Shown: piece after piece, positions 58,001-64,000 of the stretch
Numbering within the stretch: the stretch's first letter is position 1
How the letters are laid out: the number at the start of each line of letters is the position of its first letter
Origin: Scytalidium lignicola
Lineage: Eukaryota > Ascomycota > Leotiomycetes
Assembly: GCA_002812745.2 (NCBI GenBank)
Contig: NCSJ02000182.1
Span: 1 to 64,000 of the forward strand
DNA: 64,000 nucleotides
Direction: 5' to 3'
The notes under the pieces: generated by a model
Seen by the model: the letters and a program-made list of their open reading frames with translations, nothing else
What the model was told of the DNA's origin: nothing
The model's database searches: none
Position numbers and translations under genes: made by a program

Positions 58001-61000
58001 TTGGATTATCTTAGTTTCCAAGACCTTGGTATGGGGAATCCATTGATCCAATTTCTCTGCATGGCGTGGAGGTGGTGCAGCCCATGAGACGTTGATGCTG
58101 ATTTGGGGAAGGCTGAACTTAGCTCTGAGGAGCTCGTCTTCGAATTTTGCATTTTTGCGATAGAAGAATTTGAACTGGATAAGTTTACTGTCTTTGATAT
58201 AGGATCCAGAAGTAATGTAACCCCTGTTGTCATATCGGACGACTTGTCCATTAAGATTTCCCTCAATGCAATGACGTTCTATTGGTAGCTTCGAATTCCG
58301 GGTCTGAGTATCTTGTGAATATTCGTACTTAAACCGATTGGCGACTGACTCATAGGCGTACTCCTCCCTTTGAAGCAGGCTCAAGTTTTCTGAATAAGTA
58401 TTGATGGCCATAAGAGATTTCCGTTCCGTTGGCTCTTGTTTGTGTAATCCGGAATACTGATGGAGTTGGTAGATACCGTCTGCCTGGGCTTTGAGAAAGC
58501 AGGTGGATGGTCCACTGATACTTTCAACAACGATCCTGTGTTTGCCGATGACCGTTTTCATGCCTTTCATATTAGTGTAAAGCTCAAAGATGTGTTTTCG
58601 GCCGTGAAACTGTAAGTGAAACATGTTAATATCATCAGATAGACTTCAAGTGATAGCAGAGCGTACCAGAAAAAGAGGAAGGATAATATTCTGCAGTGTC
58701 TTGCAGAATTTCCAGACTGCGTTAAGAAAGAAGGTCACAGGCCAATGAATTATCCAAGGTGTTCCTGAAATAAGGTAGTCTAATTCCCTCTGGTATTCTG
58801 GGTCAGCGACGAGTGAGATAATGGTGATTTTGATGCCGGTTCTCAATGTATTGCGGATACGACATGCAAAATATTTGAGGAAGTCGACAAAATTTTCGTC
58901 AGAATTTTCCATTCTCGGAGACTCAGGAAAATTGAGGAATCTTTCGTAGCATGATTCTGAAGATTCTCTTCGGTATTGATTAGTGTGATCTGCCACAAGT
59001 GCTCTAGCAAAAGAAATGACGGAATGTGTTAATTGTACACCTAGATTGGATCGAGCAATATATTCTCCCACGCGAGATGGAAAGCCTCCGCAGAGGTTGG
59101 AGCTAATCCAGCCGAATTGGTCCGGAGACAGGTCGCAAGACTCGCCGTAGCATCGTTTGAGCAGAAAGTACCTGATGGCCATGGGCAAGTTATCCCAATC
59201 TCTGTCACAGTCCAGACCGAGAAGGAGATGTCGAAGTGTTAACTTGTCTCCACCTTCAATGGCCCTCTCACAGGAGGTATGAGAGGTTTCGAGCTGCCGC
59301 TTAACACCCTCTGGAATGGGGAGCTCCTTATCGCCACTATCACTCACGGCAAAAAGTTCTGCCAATATCGAATGGTCGTGCGAGAGACCAAGTCTGGATT
59401 CAGCAGTAGCTTGAATTATAGCCTCCGCAGCTCTAATAAAACAGCACTATTAGCGTATGACAAAACCACTAGAAAAGGATTCAACTCACATTTTACAGTT
59501 CCGGCTAATGTCTATGATCGATTCATTTTCCACAAGTTCAGCGCCGATAAAAACAAGGATGTGCAGTCGATCATCCATAATCCTGCTGATAGATCTCATT
59601 TTCCGTTCTTGTTGGAGATAGCCCATTGGTACTAGGTCTACGATAGTCTCACTATCTCGCCAGAATTTCGCTGCCTGATGGGCTATATTTTGTTCAAACG
59701 CACCGTTCACGGCCTTTGATTCGTATTTGCGATCTTGAGGTATCAAGATATTCATTATCTCGATTCCTGGGTGGTGCAATGGATCGAGTCTATAGCGATA
59801 TTCGGCGGGGATTGCACATGCAGTATTATATATCTCTGCCAAAGTCGTCTGTGACAATGGAGTATGAGATGTAATAGTGCCACCAGACTGAAATATCGGC
59901 GTCATATCCACGTTAATATCGCCTTTGTCGTCTTGAAATGTTGGCACCCCTATCTTAGAGGTCCATATTGAGAGCAGGGCGGCCGTCCAAGTTCCAATGG
60001 CTAAAGCTATAACACTGCTATACGGAAATAGCGGGTAAAGACGACTCAGAATAGAACCAATAGTGAGACCAAGGATCGCAGCTACGAGGAGAACCTTGAA
60101 TGCGGTTGGTCCGGTGAATATCCTGTTGTACTGATACCAAAGAAGACCCGTATAGGCGCCAATGTAAGCCATAAACATGATCGCAGCATCTCCGTAGGCC
60201 TCAAATGCCCAGATAAGCGCTGCAGCGACAGATAATCCCCAGATGTGTATAACGAAGAACTTGATAAGATACTTCCAATAAAGTTGTCTTTTTGCCCTAG
60301 CATCATTGATGGCAACCTCTCGAAGGAATGTCAAGGAAGGAATGCGCTGAGGAATTACTTTGTTCGCGAGTGCCCACAGAGGCTGCCCTACACCATCGAG
60401 CGCGAGTGCGCCAACAAGATAATACGCCAGTCCGAAGCCTACTGAAAGACGGTATGTCTCGTTGGTCGCATCTGAGAGACCTAGTATTGAACCGCCAGAA
60501 ATCAGTTTCACCCACTTGTCCAGCAGCGCAATGACAAAGTAGAGTAGGCCACACCACACATCGTCACTGGCCTCACGCCAATGGATAAATGCATTGTGGA
60601 GCTTGAGGCCTTTCTGCGTATCTTTCAACGTTTCCACGCCTGCTTTACACTGAAGATTCCACGTCGGGCTATATGGGTATGGCATCTTGGTTCTTGAGTA
60701 TTTGCAATACCAATCCATCAGAAACAATGTAGTCTCATATCCCTCTGCTAGTCGCAAAACAAATTCGTCAGTTGTAGGGCTGGCCCAGCGTCTGCGGTTT
60801 AGTTCCTTGAGAACGTCGGCCAGGAGAGCCCTTCGTGGAAGTGGCGTTGCAGCAAGGTCTGTAGCCTTTTCGGAGGGACTGGATTTTGACTCGCTTGGTA
60901 CTTTTGTCTTGGTGTACCAATTGACTACCTCGGTATCCGTGACACAAGGCACCTTGAGGTACCAGGTAGCCCATTGGGACATGACCTTTCGAAGGCCTAA

Positions 61001-64000
61001 CAGAAGCGCGACCAGGAAAACGGCCAAAACAAGCAGATATATCAGTACATCGTGTTGTTGAATCCATATCGTGACGATGGGCGAAATAAAGAGCAGTGGC
61101 ACGCACATGATAATTATTGTTCTTCCCTGTAAAGTTGAATTACTCATTAGCAGAAAATTCCAGGGTATAAAGAGAAAAGCAACAGAATACTTGAACAGTC
61201 GTACTCACCGATTGAAATTTGAATCCTGGAAGCTGGTATATAGAGAGAGCGGACAGTGCCAAAAGGTACATTGTGAGCAGAAAGAGATATACGAAGAATA
61301 TAATCCCAGCGTAGAATCCTTTAGTAAGACCGATACATATCAAAGCTAATATGCCACCGAGAAGGCAAACTGACAATCCAGCAATGAAGCGAGTGAGCAC
61401 ATACATGTTCATCGCAGGGTAAACCATGCAGTTGAGGTAGTAGCTACCCCCAGAGCTTATCCATGTCCCAATTGCACCGCAGAGCAAAAGAGATATCATA
61501 AGGGCTGTAGTGGCCATGTCCTTCTCATCGTCGCTCATAAAAGCTGTGAGGTAGAGGCCTCGTCCAAAAATCGTAAGCAAGATAATATCAACGAGAGCCG
61601 GTAGGGCAAAGATGGCCAGGAAAGTAGCTTGATAGCTCATCGAGACATCCGCCCTTGTAGCTTCGGGATCCAAGTCAATCAGTTTGGATGCGTATGCAGT
61701 GGGGAGCTCGGTCCGACTATCATCTGGCTCTGGGGGTTGGTATTTCTTATAGTAAGAACTGTATCTGTTGGCGAGAATTGCTCCCAGAGCATTGGGAGTC
61801 ATGTCGAAATAAGTCTCACAGCGTGAGCCCAAGGCGAACATTTCCGCGAAGCAGGCTGCTTGATCTGAATGAGCGTTTGGAAGAGGATTACGGTCGAGAA
61901 CCTCTAGATATACCTCGCTAAGGGCTAGTTTCCGGAAGGCGCAGATAACTGACAAGGCAAAGATGTCTGCACTGGCATCAATCTGGTCCTTCTGCAGTAC
62001 TGTTTTGAGGACGACCTCAATTTGGGAAAGGAGTTGAGTTTGACCACCCATGAGGATGTCCCGGACACGCACATCGATTTCTGAAAATAAGGAGACGGCA
62101 GCCGAATCGTCAAGGGACTGACAATTTCGTTCTCTATGCCAAGCAAGGCGAGACAGTACTAGATCCGATGCCGAAATCTTACCACCGAGATACGTACTCG
62201 CGTTCATAGCCCTGAGCTGTGCGAGCGACGGACGTTCCAGTAGCTGGTATTCGCAACAAGATCGTAATCTTGCTGAGATGGTCGAGCACTCTTCGGATTT
62301 CGAGAGTACCAGCCTCTGCACGAATAGAATTATCTCTGTCGGAGTAAGTTGCTCGATGTCCAGTACAAGTCGCGAAGGTAACTCGAAAGACTCTGTCGGA
62401 GATCCAGTCGGCTCGAACAAAGCCATCTCTGCCAAGAAGCACTGAGCCCTCAAATATCCCTTGCTAGACAGGAACGTGTGAAGGATGGTACCAGCGCGGT
62501 CTCGCGCATTGCCTGAGATATAGATGGAAGTGGCACCTGGCTTATCGTCAACGTCGTCAACGTTGTAAAGCCCCCAGAACTGTTGATTCAAATTACTGTG
62601 GAATCCAGAGTCCAATCCGACATAGACACGGAGACCATCCATATTATCATTGCTGCTTGCGAGAAGAAGTTCAATCAAATTCTTGACGGCTGGGGATGTA
62701 ATTGAAGTTTTTGCCCAGGACTCATGGCTCTCGTACATATCATTTAGCTGTCGACCAATACGGTGAAGCTCCTCCGATTTAAGTGGTTCTAGCAGATTGA
62801 GGTCTCTGAGGCGGCGCTGCGTTTCGACGAGGTCACTAAAATCTTCGGACGAACAATGCATACCGAGTTGAAAACAACCCAGTCCCGTGTAGTCGTGGCC
62901 ACGGGGAGAAAATGAAAACGGATCAGTTGATGCTTCATCGCTTGGCGATTGCCAGCAGGCAAAGTCGCCAACTAGAGTAGAATTGCTTATAGGTCGATCT
63001 TCCGATTTAGATGGCAACATAGACAGTTTTTCTCTCAAATTTGGTACGAATGAATTCAAAGAATCATAGATAGCATGGTCGCCACTTGGTCCTTGCGAGA
63101 TCTGCAGCAGAATGTCAGTTGTGGAGTAGTTCGAGTTCACCCATGAAGGCATTACCTTGTTATTCAACCGCCATGTGTCGTTCGCATTTATAACTTCATC
63201 GTCTTTCAGCCACAGCATCGCTCCAAGGGGCTCTCCTGTCACCGTCTTCGTCGCCGCGATCTCTGCGTTGCTCAATGCTGCTCGGGATCCAATCCAACTG
63301 ATCGCACTATTGAAGCTACACCAAACAAAGCTCCGCTTAACTGCAGCATGATCCAATTCCACATTGTCATCAATTGTCTCCCACATCATAACGATGGAAC
63401 CACTCATGCATTGCGCTGCGAATGCCCTCAAAGCTCGTCGCATATCAGCCATCTGGTAATAATTGCGTCTATCCCCATCAGGCAGGATGGTCCCATTACG
63501 ACAGACGATCCCCGAAATGAGCTTAAGGTTGATGTCGCGGCATTCGCTCTCGGTAAGGAAAGCAGGCGGGGAGATCTCTAGGTAAATTTCAAGACCAAGA
63601 CCCTCGATGAATTTAATGAGTTTACTGAAGATAACTGGCGGGAAAGTTGTTTGCCATTCAGCCAGGAGCACTCCAGTGAAACATGACTGCGCGTCCTGCG
63701 GTCGCTTGAGAGATGTAAGAAATTGGGCGACTTGCCCCAAAGATCGAATAATTTCAGTGGTGCTAGAGCTGCTATCGGATGCTACGAGCATGCCCACATC
63801 TAGTCGCGCAACTATATGCTTGGAGCTGCATTGGGATGTTATTGGATCCAAGACTCCTGCTTGTAGAGGGTCCAACACAATAATATCCCACTGCGCAAGC
63901 AGATGAGCCTGATTCGAGGTCGTTGGATTGTCAAAGCTCCCAAGAAACACCCCGAATGACTTGGGACTCTTCGTTTGCTCTCTTGGAGGAGAGAGATTTT
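55016..64000 (-). CDS. Giant multi-domain membrane glycosyltransferase, PelF-like GT4 C-terminus (Gtb3-like), 5' end outside window
   Basis: Seven exons (64000-61209, 61126-59490, 59432-58667, 58609-56845, 56782-56323, 56240-56030, 55972-55016) join with every phase matching; at least 2,861 residues are visible and the frame is still open at the right edge. In order: a soluble N-terminal region that looks like a TIM-barrel (WDIIVLDPLQAGVL, LAEWQTTFPP, IYLEISPPAF); four TM helices ending SALSIYQLPGFKF; more TM helices in exon 2 (about nine in all); a large soluble region; then a GT4 domain with NGIANMDSFKPI, WGFSDYRLEIWGD and the E-x7-E motif EGLPLAMGE followed by GVPVVCTDVGASFRVV; and a Ser/Arg-rich tail of about 190 residues. 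GT4 PelF enzymes polymerise exopolysaccharide. The fungal Gtb3 of the galactosaminogalactan cluster has a similar plan, so a matrix-polysaccharide synthase is plausible, but not proved here. Confidence 0.8.

Noticed and set aside
55016..63950. Treating the six large minus-strand frames as separate genes
   Set aside because: Each boundary has a standard donor and acceptor, and all six junctions keep codon phase, so one gene is the simpler reading.
1..64000. CRISPR arrays, operons, ribosome binding sites
   Set aside because: Intron-rich fungal nuclear DNA; no regularly spaced repeats and no bacterial-type gene organisation seen.

Overview
The window reads as a filamentous ascomycete (Pezizomycotina) nuclear chromosome, an accessory-gene-rich stretch. 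The evidence is short (about 45-100 nt) GT-AG introns in most genes, Zn2Cys6 regulators, HET-domain genes, GPI-anchored wall proteins, LysM remnants, ArAE_2-type transporters, and coding islands separated by AT-rich gene-free blocks. The class (Leotiomycetes or other) cannot be fixed by eye. Exon boundaries were placed by checking donor/acceptor signals and codon phase by hand; no transcript data were used.

Layout. 0-8 kb: the 3' end of a peroxisomal GMC alcohol oxidase, a Kre9-like wall protein (-), a fragment of an SRPBCC protein, and an ArAE_2/FUSC-type membrane transporter with frame breaks. 8-12.4 kb: a frame-disrupted HET gene and an unknown acidic conserved-looking protein (-). 13-22 kb: a probable sugar-use module made of a sugar-porter MFS transporter, two head-to-head Zn2Cys6 regulators and an intracellular GH43 beta-xylosidase with two GGCTAAA boxes upstream; a MITE-like element with perfect 30-bp inverted repeats lies just before it. 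23-27 kb: a lectin/stalk/transmembrane surface protein and a small membrane protein. 28.8-35 kb: a second, intact ArAE_2 transporter with 8 exons, and a HET gene with a single nonsense codon. 35-38 kb: a gene desert. 38-49 kb: a DUF2855-like gene with an in-frame stop, a monocarboxylate-type MFS transporter, an arylsulfotransferase-like protein and a PAPS-type sulfotransferase transcribed away from each other, a perfect 39-bp inverted repeat, and a ZIFL-like MFS transporter. 49.5-54 kb: a secreted PEBP-like GPI protein, a small six-cysteine secreted protein and a decayed two-LysM gene. 55-64 kb: one very large membrane glycosyltransferase gene (-) with a PelF-like GT4 C-terminus, running off the right edge.

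Two overall patterns matter. First, each of the twelve N bases touches or abuts a short homopolymer, and the three lying in exons each coincide with a frame break, so these are assembly artefacts rather than mutations. Second, three other inactivating changes (a stop in a HET gene, a stop in the DUF2855 gene, a lost Cys in a LysM) all fit CpA-to-TpA transitions, as expected of repeat-induced point mutation (RIP), although other causes are possible.
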